Below, piece by piece: positions 25,930 through 33,996 of a DNA stretch of 64,000 nt. Numbering within the stretch: position 1 is the stretch's first letter; every line of letters starts with the position of its first letter. Under the pieces are notes generated by a model. That model saw nothing but the letters and a program-made list of their open reading frames with translations, did not search any database and was not told the origin of the DNA. This DNA comes from Arthrobacter sp. UM1 (GTDB lineage: Bacteria; Actinomycetota; Actinomycetes; Actinomycetales; Micrococcaceae), in contig NZ_JACWAB010000004.1 of assembly GCF_020483305.1 (NCBI RefSeq), positions 62,001 through 126,000 of the forward strand, written 5' to 3'. The position numbers were made by a program, and so were the translations under genes.

Positions 25930-27543
25930 ATGACGCAGACTGACGAGAACAAGGACCTGGCGTTCGACTATGTGGTGATCGGCGCGGGATCCGCCGGCGC
26001 CGCCGTGGCCGCCCGCCTTTCGGAGGACCCCTCGGTGACCGTGGGCCTCCTCGAGGCCGGTCCGCATGACAAGGACATCCCCGAGGTCCTCCAGCTCAAC
26101 CGCTGGATGGAGCTCCTCGAGTCCGGCTACGACTGGGACTACCCGATCGAGGAGCAGGAGAACGGCAACTCCTTCATGCGGCACGCCCGCGCGAAGGTCC
26201 TCGGCGGCTGCTCCTCCCACAACTCCTGCATCGCCTTCTGGCCGCCCAAGGAGGACATGGACGAGTGGGCCGAGCGCCACGGCGCGGAGGGCTGGGACGC
26301 CGAGTCCGTCTGGCCGCTCGTCAAGCGCCTCGAGACCAACGAGGACGCCGGCGCGGACGCCCCGCACCACGGCGACTCCGGCCCGGTCAAGCTCATGAAC
26401 GTCCCGCCGGAGGACAAGTCCGGCGTGGCGCTCCTGGACGCCTGCGAGCAGGCCGGCATCCCGCGCGCGCACTTCAACAACGGCACGACGACGGTCACGG
26501 GCGCCAACTTCTTCCAGATCAACCGCCGCCCGGACGGCACCCGCTCGTCCTCCTCCGTCTCCTACCTGCACCCGATCGAGGACCGCCCCAACCTGACGAT
26601 CCTCACGGGCGCCTGGGCCTCGAAGATCCTCTTCGAGCAGGGCGGCGGCGAGGGCGGCGAGCCGAAGGCCGTCGGCGTCGAGTTCGTGGACAACGCGTTC
26701 GGCCGCGCCCGCACGGTCACGGCGAACAAGGAGGTCATCCTCTCCGCAGGCGCCATCGACTCCCCGAAGCTGCTCATGCTCTCCGGCATCGGCCCGGCCG
26801 AGCACCTCAAGGAGCACGGCGTGGACGTCCTGGTGGACTCCCCCGGCGTCGGCGAGAACCTCCAGGACCACCCGGAGGGCGTCATCATGTGGGAGGCCAA
26901 GCTCCCCATGCCGGAGACGTCCACGCAGTGGTGGGAGATCGGCATCTTCGCGCCCGTGGACGGCAAGTCCGACCCGGACCACGAAGGCCGCTCGGACCTC
27001 ATGATGCACTACGGCTCGGTGCCGTTCGACATGCACACCGTCCGCCAGGGCTACCCGACGAGCGACAACGCGTTCTGCCTCACGCCGAACGTCACCCACG
27101 CCCGCTCCCGCGGCACGGTCCGCCTGCGCTCCTGCGACTTCCGTGACAAGCCGCGCGTGGACCCGCGCTACTTCACGGACGAGGGCGGCCACGACATGCG
27201 CACGATGATCGCCGGCATCCGCAAGGCCCGCGAGATCGTGGCGCAGGACGCCATGAAGGAGTGGGCCGGCGAGGAGCTGTTCCCGGGCAAGGACGTCCAG
27301 ACCGACGAGGAGCTCGCGGACTACATCCGCCGCACCCACAACACGGTCTACCACCCCGCCGGCACGGTGCGGATGGGCGCGGCCGACGACGCCGGCTCCC
27401 CGCTCGACCCGCAGCTGCGCGTCAAGGGCGTCTCCGGCCTCCGGGTGGCGGACGCCTCGGTCTTCCCCGAGCACACGACCGTCAACCCGAACATCACCGT
27501 CATGATGGTGGGCGAGAAGTGCGCTGACCTGATCCGCGGCTAG
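25930..27543 (+). CDS. betA: Choline dehydrogenase (GMC oxidoreductase)
   Basis: A 537-aa FAD flavoprotein oxidising choline to betaine aldehyde. The N-terminal Rossmann motif is VVIGAGSAGAAVAARLSEDP...LLEAG, followed by GMC signature 1 (KVLGGCSSHNSC) and signature 2 (GAIDSPKLLMLSGIGP). The active-site pair is visible as His in NTVYHPAGTVRMG and Asn in TTVNPNITVMMVGE. It follows betB by 90 nt with AACGGAGAAG upstream. With betT and betB it forms a full import-and-oxidise route for osmoprotection. Confidence 0.93.
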   Translation: MTQTDENKDLAFDYVVIGAGSAGAAVAARLSEDPSVTVGLLEAGPHDKDIPEVLQLNRWMELLESGYDWDYPIEEQENGNSFMRHARAKVLGGCSSHNSCIAFWPPKEDMDEWAERHGAEGWDAESVWPLVKRLETNEDAGADAPHHGDSGPVKLMNVPPEDKSGVALLDACEQAGIPRAHFNNGTTTVTGANFFQINRRPDGTRSSSSVSYLHPIEDRPNLTILTGAWASKILFEQGGGEGGEPKAVGVEFVDNAFGRARTVTANKEVILSAGAIDSPKLLMLSGIGPAEHLKEHGVDVLVDSPGVGENLQDHPEGVIMWEAKLPMPETSTQWWEIGIFAPVDGKSDPDHEGRSDLMMHYGSVPFDMHTVRQGYPTSDNAFCLTPNVTHARSRGTVRLRSCDFRDKPRVDPRYFTDEGGHDMRTMIAGIRKAREIVAQDAMKEWAGEELFPGKDVQTDEELADYIRRTHNTVYHPAGTVRMGAADDAGSPLDPQLRVKGVSGLRVADASVFPEHTTVNPNITVMMVGEKCADLIRG

Positions 27544-27577
27544 GGCCTGGCCCGGCTGGGGCCCCGCAGCCCCGAAG

Positions 27578-27629
27578 AATGGAGCGATCCGTGCGGTTTC
27601 GAGCCTGAAACTGCACGGATCGCTCCATT
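27578..27629. repeat. Long intergenic hairpin, family D
   Basis: Arms of about 23 bp (AATGGAGCGATCCGTGC, then GGTTTC; complement ending at 27629) with one mismatch and a 6-nt loop GAGCCT lie 35 nt after the betA stop. Only a short T stretch follows (ATTTCTG). It is probably a plus-strand terminator or mRNA 3'-end stabiliser. Confidence 0.85.
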
Positions 27630-27701
27630 TCTGTGCCTGGGTGGGCCGCTCAGCTCTCGTCCGGCCCCCAACTCTCGCCCCGTCCCCAACTCTCGCCCAG
27701 T

Positions 27702-27767
27702 CCCCTCGTCTGTTGCGAGTTGGAGGAATGGGACGTCTCTTTCCTCCAACTCGCAACAGATGAGGGG
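27702..27767. repeat. Long intergenic hairpin, family C copy 1
   Basis: 27-bp arms (27702-27728 and 27741-27767; core TCTGTTGCGAGTTGGAGGAA) enclose a 12-nt loop. The single mismatch is G opposite T, so it pairs as G:U in plus-strand RNA, the sense of the upstream betA gene. A second copy is at 39858-39917. The rest of the 27544-27863 gap is repeated CAACTCTCGCCC and AGGGGA runs with no gene. Confidence 0.9.
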
Positions 27768-27863
27768 TTGAGGGGAGAGCAGCCGAAGGGAAGAGCAGAT
27801 GAGGGGAAGGGCAGCTGAGGGCCGCCCCGGGGGGAACCGGAAACCGGGACAGAGAGCCCGGGC

Positions 27864-29825
27864 CTACTCCCCCAGGCGCCGGTCCGCGGCGGCCCGCCGC
27901 GCGAGCATCTCGTTGTAGGCGCGCAGCTCGGCGTCGTCGTCGCGCTCCGCCTTGCGGTCCTTGCGGGCGGTCTCCCGCGTGTCCGCACGGGCCCACATGA
28001 CCATGACGCCGAGGGCGACGACGAGGGTCGGGAGCTCGCCCACGCCCCACGTGATGCCGCCGCCGAGCTTCTGGTCCGAGATGGCGTCGAGACCCCAGGG
28101 GCGGCCCATGTTGCCGAACCAGAACGGCTGCAACAGCGTGTCCGATCCCATGAGCGTCACGCCGAAGAACGCGTGGAACGCCATCGTGGCGAAGAGCAGC
28201 ACGAGCCGCATCGGGTACGGGAAGCGCTTGGGCAGGGGGTCCACGCCGATCATCGTGAGGACGAAGATGTACCCCGTGAGCGTGAAGTGGACCACCATGA
28301 GCTCGTGGCCCACGTGGTACTTCATGGCCCAGAGGAACACGTCCGAGTAGTAGAAGATGATGATGGAGCCCGCGAAGTTGGCCGCCGCGAAAAGCGGGTT
28401 GGTCACGAGCCGGGACCACCACGAGTGCACGAACACGAGGATCCACTCGCGGGGCCCGCGCGAGCCGTCCCGCCGCGGGTGCAGCGCCCTCAGCGCGAGC
28501 GTCACAGGGGCGCCCATGACGAGGAACATGGGCACGAACATCGTGAGCGCCATGTGGTCCAGCATGTGCGTGGAGAACAGCACCATGCCGTAGACCGCCG
28601 GCGCGCCGGACGTGAAGTACGTCAGCGCGATGAGACCGAACACGAACGCCGCGAACCGGCCCACGGGCCAGCGGTCCCCGCGGCGGTGCAGCGCGAGCAT
28701 CCCTCGCACGTAGGCGATGAAGAGCCCCGCGCAGACCGCGATCCACATCCAGTCCGCGCGCCACTCGGTGAGATAGCGGATCGGGGTGAGCTCCGGCGGG
28801 AGCTCGTAGCCGGTGAGGATGCGGGCCGGCGTGGCGCTCGGCGGCAGCTGCTCGGGGCGCGGCGGGGCGGTGCGGGCCAGGCCCGCGGCGAGTCCGGAGA
28901 CGAGGCCGAGCACGGCCGTCTCGACGACGATGAGCCGCGTGAACAGCCGCGGCTCCTTCCCGATCCGCGGGATGGTGACGGAGCGGTGCAGCCAGCCGAG
29001 GTATCCGGCCAGCAGCGCCAGCACGGTCTTGAGGGCCACGATGGTGCCCCACGGCGAGAGCAGCTGGCCCAGGGAGGTGATGCGCAGCCCGGCGTTGACC
29101 ACGCCCGAGGCCACGACGAGCACGAGCGCGAGCGCCGCGATCGGCGAGTACCGGGCCGCGGCGGTCTCCGCGGCGGCGGCGTCCCTGCCGCGCCCCAGGA
29201 GGATTCCGCCGACGACGGCGAGCACGATCACGCCGCCCACCCAGAGGCTCGCGCCGAACAGGTGCAGGCCCATGGAGTTGACGGCGGCCATGTGGTCGTC
29301 GCCGCCCGCCGAGTGGCCCGTGATGGCCAGCGGCACGAGGCCGATGAGCGCCAGGATGAGCGTCAGCCCGATCGCGGTGAGGGACTCCACCGCGAAGACG
29401 AGCGTGCTCACCGCGCACGCGAGGATGAAGGCCACGAGCCAGGCCCGGCCTAGGTCGAAGTTGGTGAAGAAGTCTGCGAGCGCGTGCGTGTAGGCCGAGT
29501 CGCCGCGCAGGGCGAGGCCGGCCGAGTCCGCGTACGTGAGGATGCCGACGGCGGCCGCCGTCGCGGTCCACGCCATCGAGCCGATGCGGGCGAGGCGCAG
29601 GGAGAGGACGGAGCCGCGGGTCTGGTGCGGGAAGACGCATGCGGCGAAGACGAGGCCGGCGATCGTCGTCGCCGAGGCCACGTCGAAGACCGTCCGCGCG
29701 ATGGGAAGGCCCCAGCGGACGCCCGCGCCCGGGTCGCCGAGCTCCCGCGCCGCTGAGGCGCCGGTGAGCAGAAGGGCGCCCACCACGCCGAGGAGCGCGG
29801 CGGCGAGCGCGAGCCCCAGGGGCAT
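27864..29825 (-). CDS. CopD - CtaG fusion copper membrane protein
   Basis: A 653-aa polytopic protein. The first half (about residues 1-320) is CopD-like, with eight or so helices and the family's His-containing block TGHSAGGDDHMAAVNSMGLHLFGASLWVGG; the second half (about 340-620) is a CtaG/caa3-oxidase-assembly domain (YGMVLFSTHMLDHMALTMFVPMFLVMGAP; FHAFFGVTLMGSD). Such fusions are common in Actinobacteria and are linked to copper import or cytochrome oxidase maturation. It ends a four-gene copper operon, 130 nt after the PCuAC gene. The true start could be slightly upstream, as no clear ribosome site precedes this ATG. Confidence 0.9.
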   Translation of the reverse strand: MPLGLALAAALLGVVGALLLTGASAARELGDPGAGVRWGLPIARTVFDVASATTIAGLVFAACVFPHQTRGSVLSLRLARIGSMAWTATAAAVGILTYADSAGLALRGDSAYTHALADFFTNFDLGRAWLVAFILACAVSTLVFAVESLTAIGLTLILALIGLVPLAITGHSAGGDDHMAAVNSMGLHLFGASLWVGGVIVLAVVGGILLGRGRDAAAAETAAARYSPIAALALVLVVASGVVNAGLRITSLGQLLSPWGTIVALKTVLALLAGYLGWLHRSVTIPRIGKEPRLFTRLIVVETAVLGLVSGLAAGLARTAPPRPEQLPPSATPARILTGYELPPELTPIRYLTEWRADWMWIAVCAGLFIAYVRGMLALHRRGDRWPVGRFAAFVFGLIALTYFTSGAPAVYGMVLFSTHMLDHMALTMFVPMFLVMGAPVTLALRALHPRRDGSRGPREWILVFVHSWWSRLVTNPLFAAANFAGSIIIFYYSDVFLWAMKYHVGHELMVVHFTLTGYIFVLTMIGVDPLPKRFPYPMRLVLLFATMAFHAFFGVTLMGSDTLLQPFWFGNMGRPWGLDAISDQKLGGGITWGVGELPTLVVALGVMVMWARADTRETARKDRKAERDDDAELRAYNEMLARRAAADRRLGE

Positions 29826-29955
29826 GAGCCGGCGCAGGAAGGCGCTCGGCTCGAGCTCCTCCTGCTCGCGGGACGGGCGGGGGCCGGCCGCCCGGGAGCC
29901 CGAGGGGACGCGCCCCCGGGCCCTCAGACGGCCGGCCGAGTCCGAGCGGGTTCCG

Positions 29956-30513
29956 CTAGTGATGGTGCCCCCCGCTCGCCGCCTCGCCGACGGTCAGCTC
30001 GAGGTGGGCGGGGCCGGCGCTCGTCTTGAGGTTGACCACGATCTTGTCGCCCTTCTTGAGGTCCGCCTTCAGGCCCTTGACGGCGATGTGGTAGCCGTCG
30101 TGGGACAGGGTGAAGGTCTCGCCGGGCTTGATGGTCCAGCCCTTCTCGTCCACGGACATGGCGCCGTTGACGGTCTTGTGGAGCTCCACCGTGGAGGCGT
30201 AGTCCGAGGAGGCGGACTCGACGGTGATCGGCTTGTCGCCCTCGTTCTTGAGGCCGCCGAGCACGTAGGTCTTGCCGCCCTTCTCCGCCGCGCCGATCGT
30301 GGCGGACGCGCCCTCGATCGGAGCGTGGTGGTGCGGCTTGGTCTCGTCGACGTCGCCCGACGTCGAGGCGGACGCGCTCGGCGAGGAGCTCGAGGACTGG
30401 CTCGCCGAGGGAGACGAGCCGGAGCCCTGGGAGGAGCCGGAGCCGCAGGCCGTCAGGCCGAGGGCGAGCGCCGCGACGGCGGCGAGGGAGGTGAGGGTCT
30501 TGCTGTGCTGCAT
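29956..30513 (-). CDS. PCuAC copper-chaperone lipoprotein
   Basis: A 185-aa lipoprotein: hydrophobic leader with lipobox LTAC (Cys about 23), Ser-rich linker, then a PCuAC beta-sandwich. The family's copper-site region is visible as VELHKTVNGAMSVDE followed by FTLSHDGYHIAVKGL, although the classic HxM spacing is modified. Extra histidines occur in KPHHHAP and at the C-terminus (GGHHH). It probably carries Cu(I) outside the membrane toward cytochrome oxidase. It lies 6 nt after the CopC gene. Confidence 0.9.
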   Translation of the reverse strand: MQHSKTLTSLAAVAALALGLTACGSGSSQGSGSSPSASQSSSSSPSASASTSGDVDETKPHHHAPIEGASATIGAAEKGGKTYVLGGLKNEGDKPITVESASSDYASTVELHKTVNGAMSVDEKGWTIKPGETFTLSHDGYHIAVKGLKADLKKGDKIVVNLKTSAGPAHLELTVGEAASGGHHH

Positions 30514-30519
30514 GGAAGT

Positions 30520-31074
30520 TCAGTCCTTCTTCTTGCGCAGGCGGTAGCCGATGATGCTTCCGAAGATGCCGGCTGCCACTGCCGTGGTTCCGATGACGAA
30601 GAGCGGCCAGTTCACACTGGGCGTCTCGTTGTAGGGCTGGGTCTCCGTCTTGGCTTTGACGTTGCCGGACGGAGGCGCTGCAGACGCAGACTGGCTCTTG
30701 GTCGGATCGACCACGTTGAAGGTGATGATCCCGTCCACCGGATGACCGTCCGAGGAGACCACGCGCCACCGGATGCTTCCCTGCCCCGGGGGCAGGTCCT
30801 TCGGCATGTGGACGCGCACCTGATCTCGGGAGATCTTGGCGTCCACCGTGGTCCGCTTCCCGGATCCGTCCTCGACGACGATCTCCGAGCCGAACGTCTG
30901 GATCTTGTCCGAGTAGGTGAGGACGAAGTCCCGGTGCGTCGGCGGGATGTTCTGCCCGTCGCGGGGATCGGAGGAGACAAGCTGGTCATGGGCGGAAGCC
31001 GGTGCGGCCGCACCGCCCAGAACCGCGGCGAGGACGGCTGCTGAGGCAGCCCCTCGGCGAATCGCGGAGCTCAT
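30520..31074 (-). CDS. CopC-domain copper-binding membrane-anchored protein
   Basis: A 184-aa exported protein. The signal peptide ends ASA with His29 as the first mature residue (HDQLVSSDP), matching the N-terminal histidine brace of CopC proteins; the second ligand is His in VVSSDGHPVDG. Residues about 155-175 form a C-terminal transmembrane helix followed by KKKD, anchoring it to the outer face of the membrane. It should bind Cu(II) and hand it to the CopD protein two genes downstream. Confidence 0.93.
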   Translation of the reverse strand: MSSAIRRGAASAAVLAAVLGGAAAPASAHDQLVSSDPRDGQNIPPTHRDFVLTYSDKIQTFGSEIVVEDGSGKRTTVDAKISRDQVRVHMPKDLPPGQGSIRWRVVSSDGHPVDGIITFNVVDPTKSQSASAAPPSGNVKAKTETQPYNETPSVNWPLFVIGTTAVAAGIFGSIIGYRLRKKKD

Positions 31075-31116
31075 GGGGTTGGGGTCCTTTCGTGGTTGCG
31101 GGAGAGCCTGGCTGCG

Positions 31117-31782
31117 TCAGGCGGCCGGCGGCCCGCGGAGCCCCCAGGCGGCCACGTTGCAGAGGCCTGGGCGCAGGGAGAGCGGCTCCCGGGAGCCGCT
31201 CGGGGATGGACCCGCGGCCGCGTCCAGGCGGCGGCGGACGAGTGAGTACGCGTGCGAGACTGCGAGGGCCCCCGCGAGGACCGTCTCGGCGATCCAGGCG
31301 GGCAGCGCGGAGGCGCGCAGGGCGAGCGTGCGGACGACGGCGTCCGAGCGGTGCAGGCCCGCGAGGACCAGGCCCACGGAGAGCATCCACGCGGCGGCGT
31401 GGAGCAGGAGCATGGCGGGGTGGGCCAGGGAGTCCAGCGGCGTGGAGTCCACGGGAGGCCCGGCCTGCGGCGCGATGAGCTCGCCGTGGTGTCCCGCGCC
31501 CGGCGAATGGGCGTGGACGCGGCCGGCGGCGTGCCCCGAGACGGCGAAGATGCCGTGGAAGGCGAGCTGCCCCAGGCCGAGGATCGCGGCGACGCCCGCC
31601 GCGCTGTGGCGCAGGCGCATGAGGGCGGAGGCAGCGGAGCTCGCGATGAGCCACGCAAGCAGCACTCCCCCGAGGGAGAGCGGGTGCTCCTGGCCCATGG
31701 CGGCCCCGGCGACGACGTGTCCCGCCGCCGCGAGCACTGTGGCGGCGGTGGAGAGCACGACGACGCTCAGCAGTCGCGGCAT
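31117..31782 (-). CDS. His-containing membrane protein, first gene of copper operon
   Basis: A 221-aa membrane protein with five or six hydrophobic segments and a periplasmic-side loop rich in His (GRVHAHSPGAGHHGE near residues 86-100). I do not recognise the family. The ATG at 31782 is preceded by GGGGGAGG, so I prefer it to the GTG 21 nt upstream. It leads the CopC-PCuAC-CopD/CtaG operon (42-nt gap to CopC), so a role in copper binding or transport is inferred from position and histidines only. Confidence 0.7.
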   Translation of the reverse strand: MPRLLSVVVLSTAATVLAAAGHVVAGAAMGQEHPLSLGGVLLAWLIASSAASALMRLRHSAAGVAAILGLGQLAFHGIFAVSGHAAGRVHAHSPGAGHHGELIAPQAGPPVDSTPLDSLAHPAMLLLHAAAWMLSVGLVLAGLHRSDAVVRTLALRASALPAWIAETVLAGALAVSHAYSLVRRRLDAAAGPSPSGSREPLSLRPGLCNVAAWGLRGPPAA

Positions 31783-31818
31783 TCCTCCCCCTTCACGGGC
31801 CACATCAGGTACCCCGAC

Positions 31819-31835
31819 ATTCTACGCTCCGTAGA
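31819..31835 (-). promoter_or_regulatory. Putative copper-operon promoter/operator
   Basis: A 15-bp palindrome TCTACGCTCCGTAGA (31821-31835; 6-bp arms) overlaps a minus-strand TAGAAT -10 box (31824-31819), about 40 bp before the operon start. It could be a repressor site; the regulator is not in this window. Confidence 0.45.
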
Positions 31836-31953
31836 GGGGAGGTGGACAGACGGCGCCAGACTGCTCGCAGGGGCTGCACAGCTCCCCGGGCGGACTCGCT
31901 CCAGGGCGACCTCTCGAGGGGACCGGGCGGCTCGCCCACGCCCCGGACGCGCA

Positions 31954-31988
31954 GAGGCCGCCCCGCCCGTGAGGGGCGAGGCGGCCTC
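31954..31988 (-). terminator. Hairpin downstream of HU gene
   Basis: Stem GAGGCCGCC/GGCGGCCTC with an inner GCCC/GGGC part starts 16 nt beyond the HU stop on the minus strand. GC-rich, without a T-tract. Confidence 0.65.
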
Positions 31989-32003
31989 CGGCCAGGCGCG
32001 GTC

Positions 32004-32285
32004 TTACTTGGAGACGGCGGCCTTGAGCTTGGAGCCGGCCGTCAGCTTGACGCCGAAGCCCGCCGGGATCTCGATCTCGGCGCCGGTCTGCGGGTTGCGG
32101 CCCTTGCGCGCGGCGCGCTCGGTGCGCTCGACGGCGAGCCAGCCGGGGATGGTGACCTTCTCGCCCTTGGAGATCTCGGAGGTGAAGACCTCGAAGACGG
32201 AGTCGAGGACGCCGTTGACGGCGGCCTGGGAGTTGCCCGACTTCTCTGCGACGGCGGCGACGAGTTCGCTGCGGTTCATAGCCAT
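32004..32285 (-). CDS. hup: HU-family nucleoid protein
   Basis: A 93-aa DNA-bending protein. The whole chain matches HU: NRSELVAAVAEKSGNSQAAVNGVLDSVFEVF helices, then the beta arm GWLAVERTERAARKGRNPQTGAEIEIPAG and terminal KAAVSK. It is the short form without the Lys/Ala-rich tail of mycobacterial HupB. The start is fixed by AGGAGG six nt upstream. It is divergent from the secreted-protein cluster. Confidence 0.97.
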   Translation of the reverse strand: MAMNRSELVAAVAEKSGNSQAAVNGVLDSVFEVFTSEISKGEKVTIPGWLAVERTERAARKGRNPQTGAEIEIPAGFGVKLTAGSKLKAAVSK

Positions 32286-32511
32286 GATGTTCCTCCTATG
32301 AGGTTCGGTGTGTTCTTGAGCGCGAGGCTGTGCCCCGGCTACTGCCTTGAACATACCAGCGTCATGGCCAGTTCGCCGGAAAAATCCCTGGATTCCTGCG
32401 GATCTCCCAGGTTTTTGAAGGTTCCCGAGGGGTTCGAGGGGGCGTGTCGGGGGCTTCGCGGACGCCTGAAGGCGGTTCGCGGACAGGTAGTGAGGTTATC
32501 TAAGTACGTGC

Positions 32512-32561
32512 GTTCGTCCTATGATTGCCGCTGGCCCCCGAACGAACAGGAGCACCCTCAG
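32512..32561 (+). promoter_or_regulatory. Shared promoter/leader of secreted family, copy 1
   Basis: CGTCCTATGATTGCCGCTGGC and the following AACAGGAGCACCCTCAG recur before the paralogues at 33997 and 34914. TATGAT (32520-32525) would be the -10, 36 nt before the ATG; AGGAG is the ribosome site. The -35 region is not conserved between copies. Confidence 0.55.
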
Positions 32562-33320
32562 ATGGATCAACCCCGTCACCCTGCCCCCTCGCGCCGCCGA
32601 GTAGCCCAGGCCGCCTGGGCGGCGCCCGCCATCCTCGCCACAGCCGCAGCCCCGGCGACCAGCGCCTCGACGCCCAATGCGACGCCGACTCCGACTCCTA
32701 CTCCGACACCCAACCCCTACTACAACACCCCCGTGAACGATTCAATCGTGCGCAAGGGCACTGTCGTACAACAGCTCTTTTTCTACGACGGCGACAAGTA
32801 CTTCCACTACACGGGAAACGCGGCCACCAGCAAGAAAGTCACCGACGACAACTGGGCCATGGAACGCAAGACTGCGTCATGGCACAATCTCGTTCCCGGC
32901 CGCACTTACACCTTCCAGATCACCGCCAATGTAGGCCCAAAGGGGCACTGCCCAGCCGCCACGGTGAACAAGACAATGGAGATCTGGATCTCGAACGACG
33001 GTGGAGACAAGTGGCAGAACGTTGCCAACCTCCGGTCTAGCGACGACGCGGTGGCCTCTCCGAGGGCTGAGGTTCCTGCCACGACGCTGAAGTACCCCTT
33101 CCCCAAGGACTACTGCAACAACGACAAGAACGATGTGATCTGGGGCGAGCCGACGACCGTCACATTCAAGGGCACGGCCGGCCCAGACGGCGTCCTCAGG
33201 TTCCGGTACAACGCCTGGATGCAGCCGCAGCCCCCGGGCCAATACCCATATCCTTGGGGCGGCCACGTCAATTGGGGACCCGCGATCATGCGAGTGACCC
33301 ATCCCCGCATAGTCGACTGA
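32562..33320 (+). CDS. Tat-type secreted protein, family member 1
   Basis: A 252-aa exported protein of a family I do not recognise. The N-terminus has SRRRVAQAAWAAPAILATAAAPATSAS, a Micrococcaceae-style twin-arginine signal, then a Thr/Pro repeat linker (PTPTPTPTPN). The mature region shares with its neighbours a W.xERK.A.W.NLVPGRTYTF motif (near residue 107), a C-P-A-A..NK cysteine segment, a second Cys in FPKDYCNN and the end TVTFKGTAGPDGVLRFRYNAWM. The pattern suggests a beta-sandwich with a disulfide, secreted or wall-associated. It is first of a tandem cluster of three. Confidence 0.75.
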   Translation: MDQPRHPAPSRRRVAQAAWAAPAILATAAAPATSASTPNATPTPTPTPTPNPYYNTPVNDSIVRKGTVVQQLFFYDGDKYFHYTGNAATSKKVTDDNWAMERKTASWHNLVPGRTYTFQITANVGPKGHCPAATVNKTMEIWISNDGGDKWQNVANLRSSDDAVASPRAEVPATTLKYPFPKDYCNNDKNDVIWGEPTTVTFKGTAGPDGVLRFRYNAWMQPQPPGQYPYPWGGHVNWGPAIMRVTHPRIVD

Positions 33321-33329
33321 CCTTCCGCG

Positions 33330-33373
33330 ACGCGGCAGCCCGCCTCCTTCCTTTCCGAGGCGGGCCGCCGCGT
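33330..33373 (+). terminator. Hairpin after family member 1
   Basis: 17-bp arms ACGCGGCAGCCCGCCTC and near-complement enclose a 10-nt loop, starting 10 nt after the stop. One A/G mismatch; no T-tract. Confidence 0.65.
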
Positions 33374-33384
33374 TCCCCGCCGCA

Positions 33385-33850
33385 CCGTTGCCACAGGCTT
33401 TTGGGCGGCACCCGCCGCCGTCGCCCAGGTTGGGGCGCGATCGACTATTCCGGCCGCTGCATGAGCAAGCACGCCAACGACGTGGCGAGCACAGACTTCG
33501 AGAACAACTGGTTCGCGGCCCGCGCCAATCACGTCTGGCGAAACCCGACGCCCCGGAAGCTCCACACGTTCCCAATCACCACGAGGGGCCAGCCGTATGA
33601 CGCTCGCCCGGCCATGGGCTCAAGCCATACCGTCCTGGCCTAAAGCTCGAGCGGCTGCCGGACGAGGACCGAGAACGCCAAAATCCTGTCCCTGAAGACG
33701 GGCCCCACTTCGTCTGTGGCGACGACGGAGCTCCCCTACGGCATCGCAGAGGACGTCTGCAACGACGTTCGCCGGGAGACCTCGGGGTCCAAAGCAGACC
33801 GTCACCTTCCCGCAGACCGCGCGCCATGACGTTCCCACCGGAAATGAACG
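33385..33850 (+). pseudogene. Decayed copy of the secreted family (member between 1 and 2)
   Basis: Fragments in shifting frames align in order with the intact paralogues: ATGFWAAPAAVA (signal-peptide core), DFENNWFAARANHVWRNPTPRKLHTF (equivalent to DFHQHWAVERKEGVWQNLVPGKTYRF), PYDARPAMGSSHTVL, then an in-frame TAA at 33641, then ATTELPYGIAEDVCNDV and, in another frame, GPKQTVTFPQTA. There is no start codon or twin-arginine motif and at least two frame changes. This explains the apparently empty gap between members 1 and 2. Confidence 0.7.
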
Positions 33851-33946
33851 ATTTGAGCTGACCATTCCGGAGCTGGTCGGACTGGCCTGAGTCCCGACGA
33901 GGGCCGGAACGCTTGCACCCCTAACCAAACACGATGAGAACGTCTG

Positions 33947-33996
33947 TTCGTTCCATGATTGCCGTTGGCCTCCGACCAGAACAGGAACACCTCCAG
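33947..33996 (+). promoter_or_regulatory. Shared promoter/leader of secreted family, copy 2
   Basis: TCGTTCCATGATTGCCGTTGGC followed by AACAGGAACACCTCCAG matches copy 1 almost base for base; CATGAT (33954-33959) is 37 nt before the ATG. Confidence 0.5.

Noticed and set aside
24310-29640. Very long open frame on the minus strand opposite betB and betA
   Set aside because: It is antisense to three well-supported genes, its translation is Arg/Ala/Gly/Val-biased low-complexity sequence without domains, and such frames are expected from strong third-position GC bias.
33254-33643. A possible 129-aa gene after secreted-family member 1
   Set aside because: Its start lies inside member 1 and only its second half resembles the family; other fragments continue in other frames, so it is part of a pseudogene.
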